A DNA stretch of 42,910 nt from a virus: IMG/VR virus record IMGVR_UViG_3300025326_000082, positions 1 through 42,910 of that record. One strand, written 5' to 3'. Of this stretch, positions 33,284 through 40,549 are shown piece after piece (within the stretch, counting starts at the first letter, position 1; each line of letters begins with the position of its first letter). Made by a program: the position numbers and the translations under genes. Under the pieces are notes generated by a model. The model was not told where the DNA came from. It made no database searches and saw nothing but the letters and a program-made list of their open reading frames with translations.

Positions 33284-33504
33284 GGTTGAACCGCCACGCT
33301 ATCAATGTCGATTGGTGATGCACCAGGCACAAACGGGCCTGAGGCGATAACGCCATCTTCATCCTGAGCCCAGCCCTTGGAGATGTAGAACAACGCATCT
33401 TCATCGGCTACCTCAGATGGCACCATGCGGATCGCGCCTTCTGGATAGTTCTGACCCTTGTCCTTCGTGCCGCCGTTAATGAAGCGGATCTTCTGTAGTG
33501 ACAT
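33280..33504 (-). CDS. Hypothetical protein, 74 aa
   Basis: 74 residues, SLQKIRFINGGTKDKGQNY start, acidic middle with YISKGWAQDEDG. Small beta-type protein, probably of the structural set with its two neighbours. Overlaps the next gene by 4 nt. No family recognised. Confidence 0.6.
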   Translation of the reverse strand: MSLQKIRFINGGTKDKGQNYPEGAIRMVPSEVADEDALFYISKGWAQDEDGVIASGPFVPGASPIDIDSVAVQP

Positions 33505-33508
33505 GCTC

Positions 33509-33715
33509 TTACTCCTTTGGTTCGGCCGGAACCTCTTTTACAACCAGGTACCGGTGAGAGTGGATGCCGAAATCGGCCAGGTCTGTTGGATGACCTAACA
33601 CCTTTTCCTCCGCTAATTGGTCGGGTATATCTGGATCCGACGATTTGTTGAAGACCTGTACCAACACCTTCCAATCGGAGGTGTCAGCGTTCTCAATGCG
33701 CACTTTCTTCGTCAT
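33509..33715 (-). CDS. Hypothetical protein, 68 aa
   Basis: 68 residues (VRIENADTSDWKVLVQVF, then HSHRYLVVKEVPAEPKE), a small beta protein of the kind found beside head decoration genes. Four-base gap to the next gene. Unknown function. Confidence 0.6.
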   Translation of the reverse strand: MTKKVRIENADTSDWKVLVQVFNKSSDPDIPDQLAEEKVLGHPTDLADFGIHSHRYLVVKEVPAEPKE

Positions 33716-33724
33716 GGCGTCGCC

Positions 33725-34093
33725 TTACGTTGGATCACGGAACTCGGCATCGAAGGCGCTGGTCGAAACCGTGCCACCCGATGACAGAGCCTGTGAGCCG
33801 CACGTGGTTACGGCTTTCATCACCGTTCCTGTACACAGTGCAACATGGGTTGCAGTGCCGTTGGCGGCGATGCTAATGCCAGACTCCGCGTTCTTGGTGA
33901 TGCGACGTCCAGACGTGGCCCCGTTGGCAGGGCCGGTGTAGTTCGAGCCAGTCATGCCAGTGCGAGTTGCCAATGCAAGCGTGATCGCGTTAGCACGGTC
34001 AGTAGGCTCTGCAGAGCAGATGTACATCTCAGTGCATGTTTTGATATCGTCACACGGCAAGTCAAGCACGGCGTCGGTAATAACTTTTGCCAC
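33725..34093 (-). CDS. Hypothetical virion-type protein, 122 aa
   Basis: 122 residues from GTG 34093 with AAGGAG upstream. Thr/Ala/Gly-rich beta protein with CDDIKTCTEMYICS and AESGISIAANGTATHVALC; several Cys could pair or bind metal. Similar Ala/Thr-rich proteins are head decoration or fibre subunits. Named by resemblance in composition only. Confidence 0.6.
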   Translation of the reverse strand: MAKVITDAVLDLPCDDIKTCTEMYICSAEPTDRANAITLALATRTGMTGSNYTGPANGATSGRRITKNAESGISIAANGTATHVALCTGTVMKAVTTCGSQALSSGGTVSTSAFDAEFRDPT

Positions 34094-34104
34094 AGCGTTT
34101 CTCC

Positions 34105-35115
34105 TTAATCACGAACAGAGATCAATTTACCGCGGCCTCTGCGAAGATTGATCACACGAGCAAGTGACACCGCCAACTCACCAGTGATAAGCAGGGTCCC
34201 GGAAATCGTTGGGCTGACAACAACCCCATGAATAACAAGCGCAGGGACCGACGGCTCCAACGTCGTTGCTTGGAGTGTATCGATCACCTGCAGGTTGTCG
34301 GGCGAGATAAGGAACCCGACGGTTGCGACGCTATCACTGACAGCAGAGGCAATTTGAAGCGAAGAGACATTCAGCCCGATAGCTGAGATGTCTCCGTTAA
34401 GAAGAGCGATGGTCACCGCCATGCTATTCACAGGGATGAAGTCAACGGAAACAACAGGCACTTGAAGTACCGGTGCGATTACCGCTGAATCCACGTCAAG
34501 AGTAATGCCGGTTGATAAGGTGGTAGATGCAAGAGCAATGGTCACCGCCATGCTATTCGCAGCAATATCGTACTGTGAAGAAAGTGACGACGAAGAAACA
34601 GCTGTATCGCTGACCAACCCGGAAGCAATAAGCAAAACGTCCAACGCCGTTGCACCAAGAGTGGTGCTAATGACCAGGGAGTCTGGTGTGATTGTGTAGG
34701 CATGCGTAAGCGTTGAAGCATCAACAACAGAAGTTACATCAAGTGAATTTGGCGTTATTGGAGTGGCGGTATCCAGAGTTGTAGTTGCAAGGGCACAGAC
34801 CACTGCCGCATTGTTTGGCGTGATTGTGTACTCATGGGTAAGTGACGTTGTTTGCTCAGCACAGACCACCGCCATGTTGTCCGGCGTGACGCTGGCCTCA
34901 GATGAAACCTCCCACGGAATAAGACGAATGAAATCCAGGTCCATGTCATTCTGATAGCGTGTTGAGCCGGCGGTGATAGTTTGCTTAAAGCGAATCTTAC
35001 CACTGGTGCTGGTCTTCGCGCTAAGGTTGACACCCTCGTTGCGGTAGCCCACCGCAGCCATGTTTACAGATGTTGACCACGCTTCGACGTAGCCAGATCC
35101 ATCATCAATCTCCAC
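34105..35115 (-). CDS. C-terminal half of the split M14 protein: MAM-like end plus tandem beta repeats
   Basis: 336 residues from GTG 35115, overlapping the preceding TAG. Residues 1-68 (VEIDDGSGYVEAWSTS, ending DMDLDFIRLIP) complete a MAM-like jelly roll whose first half is the last about 90 residues of the preceding M14 gene. Residues about 70-300 are about ten imperfect repeats of roughly 24 residues (ITPDNMAVVCA, ITPNSLDVTSV, ITPDSLVISTT), probably beta-solenoid or stacked hairpins for extension. No good ribosome site precedes GTG 35115. So either a frameshifted single gene or a coupled second subunit. Confidence 0.65.
   Translation of the reverse strand: MEIDDGSGYVEAWSTSVNMAAVGYRNEGVNLSAKTSTSGKIRFKQTITAGSTRYQNDMDLDFIRLIPWEVSSEASVTPDNMAVVCAEQTTSLTHEYTITPNNAAVVCALATTTLDTATPITPNSLDVTSVVDASTLTHAYTITPDSLVISTTLGATALDVLLIASGLVSDTAVSSSSLSSQYDIAANSMAVTIALASTTLSTGITLDVDSAVIAPVLQVPVVSVDFIPVNSMAVTIALLNGDISAIGLNVSSLQIASAVSDSVATVGFLISPDNLQVIDTLQATTLEPSVPALVIHGVVVSPTISGTLLITGELAVSLARVINLRRGRGKLISVRD
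34403..34558 (-). repeat. Near-identical DNA repeats inside the beta-repeat gene
   Basis: A 27-nt stretch beginning at 34403 recurs at 34532 with one mismatch (AGAGCRATGGTCACCGCCAT, then GCTATTC), 129 nt apart. These copies encode the NSMAVTIAL repeat twice. The near identity suggests recent tandem duplication or recombination in the repeat region, which can change repeat number. Confidence 0.75.
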
Positions 35116-36662
35116 TAGAACGTGCTGCTGGTACAGCCGAAGCGAGCGTAAGAGAACTGCATTTCTGCGTAAAGGGTAAGGTTGACGTTTTCACGCACAA
35201 GATCGAAGACCGTTCCCTCCGCAACTGGGGCACCGCTTGTTCCTGCCTCAGTGAAGACACGGTACGTTCCAGAACCTTCAACACCGAAGTCGTTGCCTGT
35301 GTTTGTGGTAGGTGTTGCGGCGTTGCTGCGGGTCCAAGCAGTTCCCGTCACCCCAGTGGACCATGAGCCAAGCCCACTCGTGAATGACTCAGAAACCGTG
35401 TTTGCGTAATCGATGTTTGTGCCATCCCACGAGTCAAGGAGGCTTTGATCGTACATCTCGGCAACTGCTTTTGCGACGTTGGCACCAATTTCCTTGCATC
35501 GTGCAATGGTGTTACGCTCATCCCGAACTTCGATGGTCATGCACGCGATGCCATTGCGTTTTACGTTGAAGTATTCAATGGTGGTACCTGTTACGCCAAC
35601 CGCCACCGCATTTAGCTCAGAGTCCGCCGCAATGAGGATATCACTGATGGCAGTTAAGTTACTTTGTGTTGAGTAGTAATTCCAATACGCATTGCCATCG
35701 GTATCATTTAACTTTGTGGCATCGTGGAAGTCGATATGGCCCACCACATTATGCAGGAAGACCCCATGTTGCTCGTCAAGAATTTCCTGCCATTCTTTTA
35801 CAGTGAGAATAGAGCCATCAGCATCAGCCCATTCACGATTCATATCCGCGCTGGTAGTTGTGGAGTTCAAGGCCTCATTGCGCCTGAATCCAAGCTCACT
35901 GCCACCCTTCGCTAAGAGTGGGTAGCAATAAATGTTGATGTTCTCGCGAGCTGCGATGCCCTTTGTGGTGGAGGTAGTTAGCCACTCATCCATAAAGCCT
36001 TGGAGCATGTGGAAGCCATGCCACTCACCTACGTGTGTGCCGCACTGAATGACAAACTCGCGTTTCGCGTTAATTCCAGAAGGCACCACGCTGTCATCAC
36101 CCACCCGAAAGCCGTATGAAGGCAGGTTCGAGACGGTGCGTGAGAGGTCATCGCGGTACGTGCCGCCATTACCACAGACGTAGGCGCCAATAGCCAATCG
36201 CACGCGTGGAATGAGGTCATCATGGATGAGAGATGAATAGTTGGTTTCAAGTTGCTGCATCCACGCCAGACAACGGAGGCGATGGTGCGGTGGCACAGAA
36301 GCATAGTAGCGGGTTGCGACGTCTGGCGTGTCGGTAAACGTCATGAAGCCGCCAGAGTCATCGTAGCTGGATATCTTCACCCAGGTATCAACACCATCAA
36401 CAGTGTCGCAACGCCATGGCCCGTCATAGGTGGTTTCGTAGACGGAGTCTGTCTCTTTCCCAGTGAGGTCTACGCTAAATGAAAGGGTCTTGCCATTAAC
36501 GTCTGAGAGACCAACAATCCACTGCTGCCAGGTACTTTCACTAGGATCCGCGTTGTAAACTTTGACATTGATCGTCGGGGTAGACGTATCTGGGTTGGTA
36601 ATGGTGCTGGTGGACGTATTTAAATTAGAGCCTGGAAAATCAGTTACGTACGCGGTGGTCAC
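35115..36662 (-). CDS. M14 zinc carboxypeptidase (CCP-like) with truncated MAM-like domain
   Basis: 515 residues from GTG 36662 (GGGGA upstream). Residues 1-125: beta N-domain (TWQQWIVGL, DTWVKISSY) ending in RYYASVPP, like the N-domain of cytosolic carboxypeptidases. Residues 125-405: M14 catalytic domain with zinc motif HVGE (His210, Glu213), MNREW (Asn275-Arg276), DFHD (zinc His313) and TIEVRDE (catalytic Glu378); all key residues are present. Residues 425-515: start of a MAM-like jelly roll (SFTSGLGSWSTG...LTLYAEMQFSYARFG) that breaks off at a TAG. It should hydrolyse a C-terminal residue of a peptide, perhaps peptidoglycan or a surface protein. The position between TerS and TerL is odd. 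Confidence 0.85.
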   Translation of the reverse strand: MTTAYVTDFPGSNLNTSTSTITNPDTSTPTINVKVYNADPSESTWQQWIVGLSDVNGKTLSFSVDLTGKETDSVYETTYDGPWRCDTVDGVDTWVKISSYDDSGGFMTFTDTPDVATRYYASVPPHHRLRCLAWMQQLETNYSSLIHDDLIPRVRLAIGAYVCGNGGTYRDDLSRTVSNLPSYGFRVGDDSVVPSGINAKREFVIQCGTHVGEWHGFHMLQGFMDEWLTTSTTKGIAARENINIYCYPLLAKGGSELGFRRNEALNSTTTSADMNREWADADGSILTVKEWQEILDEQHGVFLHNVVGHIDFHDATKLNDTDGNAYWNYYSTQSNLTAISDILIAADSELNAVAVGVTGTTIEYFNVKRNGIACMTIEVRDERNTIARCKEIGANVAKAVAEMYDQSLLDSWDGTNIDYANTVSESFTSGLGSWSTGVTGTAWTRSNAATPTTNTGNDFGVEGSGTYRVFTEAGTSGAPVAEGTVFDLVRENVNLTLYAEMQFSYARFGCTSSTF

Positions 36663-36672
36663 ATCCCATCCC

Positions 36673-37077
36673 CTATGTACGCACGTCCTCTTTCAGCTTT
36701 GTCTGAAGAGCAACGGCCATTTTTTCCCATTCAGCAGGATCTGAGGCCACCGGCACAACCATTATCCCGCCACGTATCGAAAACTCAGTTTCGTTTTTTG
36801 TGACGATTGCAGTGGGTAGTTTCTGGTGCATGTATGGCCCAAGAAACTCGCATGCCCACTTCTTTTCTTTCATCGGAGCGAGTTCATCGCGAAGCACCGA
36901 TGCCGCGTACTCTAATGGGGTGATGCCACCTGCGGCGAGCGCCATTGCCTTGCGTTGCTCGTCATTCAGGGTTTTATTCCGATCTTTTTGCCCTTTCTTA
37001 CGTCCACTCCCTGGTGGCTTTGCTCGCTTTGTTTTGGGCGGCTTGACCACGACAGGTTTTTTTGTGGGAGCTACCAC
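36673..37077 (-). CDS. terS: Terminase small subunit-like protein
   Basis: 135 residues from GTG 37077, which has GGAG eight bases upstream; GTG 37134 in the same frame gives 153 residues but has no ribosome site. Basic Pro/Lys linker (GSGRKKGQKDRNK), then a helical core LDDEQRKAMALAAGG-type with ITPLEYAASVLRDELAPMKEKKWACEFLGPYMH, the pattern of small terminase-like phage proteins ending in an amphipathic helix. First gene of the late operon. It would bind the packaging start site. Confidence 0.75.
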   Translation of the reverse strand: MVAPTKKPVVVKPPKTKRAKPPGSGRKKGQKDRNKTLNDEQRKAMALAAGGITPLEYAASVLRDELAPMKEKKWACEFLGPYMHQKLPTAIVTKNETEFSIRGGIMVVPVASDPAEWEKMAVALQTKLKEDVRT

Positions 37078-37291
37078 CGGCAGATCTCCATCTAAGGTGT
37101 GATGTATGGAACACTTTGACTGTTGGAATTTCACGGAGCTGAGTTCCGAGTTCCAATGGGGTCGATTCTAATACTTTTTCCGAAGAGGCGCTGAACAAGG
37201 TTCCAAATTTTGCCCGTAAAGTCAGTTTATCAACATTAAGTTGTTGTTTTTCAAGGCGATTTAGTGCCCGGTCGATAATCTGAAGCAACAT
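36998..37291 (-). CDS. Possible short gene upstream of TerS
   Basis: From ATG 37291 a 97-residue frame is open. Its first about 55 residues read like protein (ALNRLEKQQLNVDKLTLRAK), but the rest is in a shadow frame of TerS and is low complexity. No ribosome site is seen before the ATG. It contains one copy of the 20-nt direct repeat. Kept only as a weak candidate; it may be leader sequence. Confidence 0.25.
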   Translation of the reverse strand: MLLQIIDRALNRLEKQQLNVDKLTLRAKFGTLFSASSEKVLESTPLELGTQLREIPTVKVFHTSHLRWRSAGGSSHKKTCRGQAAQNKASKATREWT

Positions 37292-37324
37292 TGAGAGCAA
37301 GTACTAAGTTGTTGTTTTTAAAGG
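37237..37324. repeat. Direct repeat pair upstream of TerS
   Basis: TAAGTTGTTGTTTTTCAAGG (37237-37256) and TAAGTTGTTGTTTTTAAAGG (37305-37324): 19 of 20 identical, 68 bp start to start. They lie in the divergent control region just upstream of TerS, so they could be terminase (pac) sites or repressor/activator sites. Confidence 0.7.
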
Positions 37325-37455
37325 ATAAATGGATGTTTTTGCTTCAATGCTCTTTATTTTTATACTTCTTCTAGGAAAAGAAAGAGTAGAATATATATAT
37401 AATAGGTAATACATGTTAATATGCCCCATATAAATACATTAGACTGGATAATTCG

Positions 37456-37480
37456 TTTTTAGCCTATAGTGGGCTAAAAA
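37456..37480. promoter_or_regulatory. Palindrome, candidate operator
   Basis: TTTTTAGCC (37456-37464), 7-nt centre TATAGTG, GGCTAAAAA (37472-37480). Nine-base perfect arms. T-run before and A-run after make it a poor terminator in either direction, so a protein-binding site is more likely. Confidence 0.45.
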
Positions 37481-37561
37481 ATTCTGAATCGAGAGCATAG
37501 AACGTGGAGCAACGCAAAAACAATCAAAAACCAAGAGCAGAGATGCCTTAGTCAATGATTC

Positions 37562-37579
37562 TTTGATATTTTTATCAAA
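37562..37579. promoter_or_regulatory. Palindrome just before the regulator gene, candidate operator
   Basis: TTTGATA (37562-37568), centre TTTT, TATCAAA (37573-37579), seven-base perfect arms, ending 22 bp before ATG 37602. Size and position fit an operator for self-regulation of the downstream gene. Confidence 0.45.
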
Positions 37580-37601
37580 TTAACCTTGAAGGAAAAATTT
37601 T

Positions 37602-38135
37602 ATGTCCGCCGAATCTGAGGTATTTACCAATATAAGGTCGCAGTTTATCAATGACATTCAAATTATTCAAAAGAGTTTGGAAAAAGACCCCTTAATTGCA
37701 AGGCGCTTATTAAAACAGCATAAAGAAGCCATCGTTAAGTTCATTGATAAACTTATTCTCGATGATTTAGTGAAAAATCGAGGCAATTCTTTAAGGCGAA
37801 AAAAAGCACTTGAACGTTGGGCGGACCCCGATTTTCGAGCGCGAATGACTGAGGTTCAACGCGCAAGGCGTGTGCGCGAAGAAGCTGGTGGAACCCTCCA
37901 AATGTATTTGGTAAATTCAAATGAATTTGGCGAGTCTGAGTTAAAGGGAGTTGAGGCAACAAAGCTTTTGCGCGTAACACGAGCCGCACTTGATGCCGCG
38001 ATCAGCCGTGGAAATGGAAAGGCCGTTTACCGTGGAAACTTCTTTAATGCCGATATTGAGTCGTTGGTAACCGTAGTCAAGGTCGTTAAGTCCACCAAAG
38101 AACCTATTCCCCTCATAAAGAAGAAAGGAAAATAA
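37602..38135 (+). CDS. Hypothetical, possibly DNA-binding (NUMOD-like) protein
   Basis: 177 residues, first gene of the plus block. Residues 1-60 helical, 66-95 a basic segment (RRKKALERWADPDFRARMTE) recalling the NUMOD3-type motif of homing endonucleases, 110-150 an HTH-like stretch (EATKLLRVTRAALDAAIS followed by YRGNFF) recalling NUMOD1. No nuclease motif, so more likely a regulator than an endonuclease. AAGGA precedes ATG 37602. Downstream lies the structured non-coding element. Role inferred only. Confidence 0.6.
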   Translation: MSAESEVFTNIRSQFINDIQIIQKSLEKDPLIARRLLKQHKEAIVKFIDKLILDDLVKNRGNSLRRKKALERWADPDFRARMTEVQRARRVREEAGGTLQMYLVNSNEFGESELKGVEATKLLRVTRAALDAAISRGNGKAVYRGNFFNADIESLVTVVKVVKSTKEPIPLIKKKGK

Positions 38136-38146
38136 ATCAAGGTTTA

Positions 38147-38380
38147 CAGGAGACGGCGATCTATCTATAGTTTCTTTCGCTGCTGCTCTTACCGGCCGCG
38201 TCTTGCACACCGCCATCTCCTGGTTTCCAGGTCTCGGTTGCTCGTCAAGCGTCCTCAGCAGACCTTGGTCGGTAGGAGCAGCAGCCTTCTTTCCCCACCC
38301 CTAGTGCTGAGGTATGGTGGCGGGCCGCGAGCTGAGCGCGGGTGACGAGCAGACCCTCGCGGGTCGTTATATAACCGAGG
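38147..38380 (+). ncRNA. Highly structured non-coding element with interlocking helices
   Basis: The 301 nt between the regulator and the primase-helicase hold many long complementary arms. (1) 38147-38158 with 38211-38222, 11 of 12 pairs. (2) GCTGCTGCTCTTACCGGCC (38179-38197) with 38267-38285, 19 pairs, the two non-Watson-Crick ones being G-U. (3) CTCGGTT (38233-38239) with AACCGAG (38373-38379), continued by GCTCGTCA (38240-38247) with TGACGAGC (38343-38350). (4) CCTCAGCA (38253-38260) with TGCTGAGG (38305-38312). (5) Hairpins CCTGG/CCAGG (38219-38231), CCGCG/CGCGG (38325-38341) and GACCC/GGGTC (38352-38365). Helix 2 crosses 1, 3 and 4, so it forms pseudoknots or an alternative fold. G-U-tolerant pairing suggests RNA, but a replication origin on DNA is also possible. 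Confidence 0.6.
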
Positions 38381-38436
38381 ACAACCCACATGGTCATTTA
38401 CTGGACCTGTGTTGCCCATTGTATGAGGCGCATAGG

Positions 38437-40539
38437 ATGACAAGCCCCACAAAAAAGAAAATAGCAAAAAGACCAGCCGGTGGTGAGGCGTACGACCTAG
38501 CGCTTGAGAAAATTACGAGCTCTGGGCTTGACCTTCACGACTTTGAGATTCTTGGATTCGAGATCCTCGACGCCAACGTGGTCCCCACCCTTCATAAGAG
38601 CTTCCGAGCTCGCCACGCGCTGCGCATCAACTACTACCACCCCATCACCCGGAAGCCAATGGTGCCTTGGCCGTCATGGCCTGCGTTCTATCGGCTTCGC
38701 TATCTTGCCCAGAAAGCGGTGCAGGAGTTCTCCGACGTCACGGAGAAGGACAAGAAGAAAAAAGACCCGAAGTACGTGCAGGAGCCTGACAGCGGCATCT
38801 GTGCATACTTTCCCATGAACGTCGATTGGACAGACATCCTCAAGGACGCGGACACGCCTCTTATCATCACTGAAGGTGAGTTCAAGGCGGCAAAGGCGTG
38901 CAAGGAGGGCTTTTATACCATCGGGCTTGGTGGCGTGTATTCCTTCCGCAGCTCGAAGCTTGGTGTTCCCTTCCTGAAGGAGCTGGAAGAGGTTAACTGG
39001 GTCAAGCGCTACGTCTACATTGTCTATGACTCTGACCTACGCAGCAACCCACATGTGTGCGATGCTCTCAACGAGCTGGCGGAACAGCTGCTTGAACGGG
39101 GTGCGCTACCTCATGTGGTCTTTCTGCCAGATGTGGTGGATGAGGGCAAGACGGGTCTGGATGATTATCTGGTAAGCCTGTCGAACCCCACGGAGATGTT
39201 TGCCCAGTTCATCCGCGACACAGCACAGCCCTTAACCCTGGCACGAACCCTATTTGACCTGAACAAGAAGGTCACGTACGTTCGGAACCCGGGGATGATC
39301 ATCAGCAAGGTCGATGGAATGAAGATGTCGCCCAATGACTTCTCAGGCCATGCCTTCAGCCACCAGGAGCACTCAGAGCAGCTCATTAAATCGGATGGGT
39401 CTATCAGCATGAAGGCGGTGCCAGCGGCGCAGGCGTGGCTTCGGTGGCCGCTACGTCATGAGGTTAGCCGCATCACCTACGCGCCTGGCAAGCCTCAGAT
39501 TACCGCACAGAACGAGTGGAACAGCTGGAATGGCTGGGGCTGCACACCTCGGAAGGGAGACATTGGGCCATTCCTTGAGCTCCTCAAGCATCTCTTTACC
39601 GGTGCTGAGCGTGACGCCATGGCGTGGTTCCTGAAATGGTTGGCCTACCCCATTCAGTATCCTGGAACGAAGCTCTTCACCTCCGTGCTCTTTCATGGTA
39701 TCCATCACGGGACCGGGAAGTCCCTGATTGGCTACACCATGCAGAAGATCTACGGCGAGAACTTCACTGAGATTAAGGAAAAAGACCTTCACGGCAACTT
39801 TAACGAGTGGGCGGAGAACAAGCAGTTTATCCTCGGGGACGACGTTACCGGGTCCGACAAGCGCCAGGACAACGAGATGTTGAAGAACCTCATAACCCAG
39901 CGGATGCTACGGCTCAACCCGAAGTTCATTCGCAGCTACACCGTCCCAGACTGCATCAACTACTATTTCACCTCCAACCAGCCAGATACCTTCTTTCTCG
40001 AGGACCACGATCGTCGCGGCTTCATCCATGAGGTTCTTGTTGGTCCGCTTGACGAGTCATTCTACATGGACTACGTGCTGTGGCTCGATACCACGGGTGG
40101 CCCATCGGTCTTTGACTATCTTCTGAAGATAGACCTCAGTGACTTCAACCCATCGGCGCCTGCCTTCATGACGTCGGCGAAGCAGCGGATGATTAGCGAT
40201 GGCAAGAGTGACCTTGGCTCATGGGTACAGCAGCTGAAGGACAACCCAGTGAACATCCTGAAGATGGGGTCCATCCCACTGCGCTCCGACTTCTACACGA
40301 ATAAGCAGCTGCTCGCCATGTACGACCCGGAAGGCAAGACGAAGGTCACCGCCAACGGCCTTGGGCGTGAGCTCAAGCGCGCCGGGTTCCGCCAGGCGAT
40401 TGACGGCCGCCAGATTCGCTGGGCAGGTGGGGCTGAACGGCTCTATTGCGTGCGGAACCAGGCGTCATGGGCAAATGCCAGTGAATCGCAGATCGCGAAG
40501 CATTTGAATGAGACATCGAAAGGCCTTAAGCGGAAATAA
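38437..40539 (+). CDS. Primase-helicase (DUF3854 TOPRIM-like plus DUF5906/SF3-like helicase)
   Basis: 700 residues from ATG 38437 (TGAGG, 8-nt spacing; the frame is open further up to 38314 but runs into the structured element). Residues about 60-260: DUF3854/TOPRIM-like domain with PLIITEGEFKAAKA (about 140-153), GLGGVYSF and VYIVYDSD. Residues about 390-560: helicase with Walker A HHGTGKS (about 422-428), Walker B FILGDD (about 463), sensor YYFTSNQPD (about 508) and arginine finger DRRGF. A C-terminal winged-helix-like region follows. It unwinds and primes at the phage origin. Base composition is visibly richer in G and C than its flanks, so a separate origin of the gene is possible. Confidence 0.85.
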   Translation: MTSPTKKKIAKRPAGGEAYDLALEKITSSGLDLHDFEILGFEILDANVVPTLHKSFRARHALRINYYHPITRKPMVPWPSWPAFYRLRYLAQKAVQEFSDVTEKDKKKKDPKYVQEPDSGICAYFPMNVDWTDILKDADTPLIITEGEFKAAKACKEGFYTIGLGGVYSFRSSKLGVPFLKELEEVNWVKRYVYIVYDSDLRSNPHVCDALNELAEQLLERGALPHVVFLPDVVDEGKTGLDDYLVSLSNPTEMFAQFIRDTAQPLTLARTLFDLNKKVTYVRNPGMIISKVDGMKMSPNDFSGHAFSHQEHSEQLIKSDGSISMKAVPAAQAWLRWPLRHEVSRITYAPGKPQITAQNEWNSWNGWGCTPRKGDIGPFLELLKHLFTGAERDAMAWFLKWLAYPIQYPGTKLFTSVLFHGIHHGTGKSLIGYTMQKIYGENFTEIKEKDLHGNFNEWAENKQFILGDDVTGSDKRQDNEMLKNLITQRMLRLNPKFIRSYTVPDCINYYFTSNQPDTFFLEDHDRRGFIHEVLVGPLDESFYMDYVLWLDTTGGPSVFDYLLKIDLSDFNPSAPAFMTSAKQRMISDGKSDLGSWVQQLKDNPVNILKMGSIPLRSDFYTNKQLLAMYDPEGKTKVTANGLGRELKRAGFRQAIDGRQIRWAGGAERLYCVRNQASWANASESQIAKHLNETSKGLKRK

Positions 40540-40549
40540 GGAACGCATC

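Larger units (their letters stand above)
37292..37601. promoter_or_regulatory. AT-rich divergent control region
   Basis: 310 nt, no convincing gene, between the late (minus) and the regulator/replication (plus) operons. Very AT-rich, with an (AT) run at 37391-37400. Candidate minus promoter: TTAACA (37419-37414), 16-nt spacer, TATATA (37397-37392). A good plus promoter was not found. It holds one direct-repeat copy, the palindromes at 37456-37480 and 37562-37579, and no rho-independent terminator. Confidence 0.5.

Noticed and set aside
37456-37480. Intrinsic terminator
   Set aside because: The 3' side of the stem is followed by A residues in both reading directions, with the T-run on the 5' side, opposite to what is needed.
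38147-38380. Group I or group II intron, tmRNA, RNase P RNA or omega-RNA
   Set aside because: The conserved core sequences of these RNAs (for example group I P7 strand, domain V, RNase P P4) are not seen, the 19-bp helix is too long for a P3-type pairing, and there is no IscB/TnpB gene alongside.
38314-38436. N-terminal extension of the primase-helicase to ATG 38314
   Set aside because: The frame is open but crosses the helices of the structured element, the extension has no domain-like sequence, and ATG 38437 has the better ribosome site.
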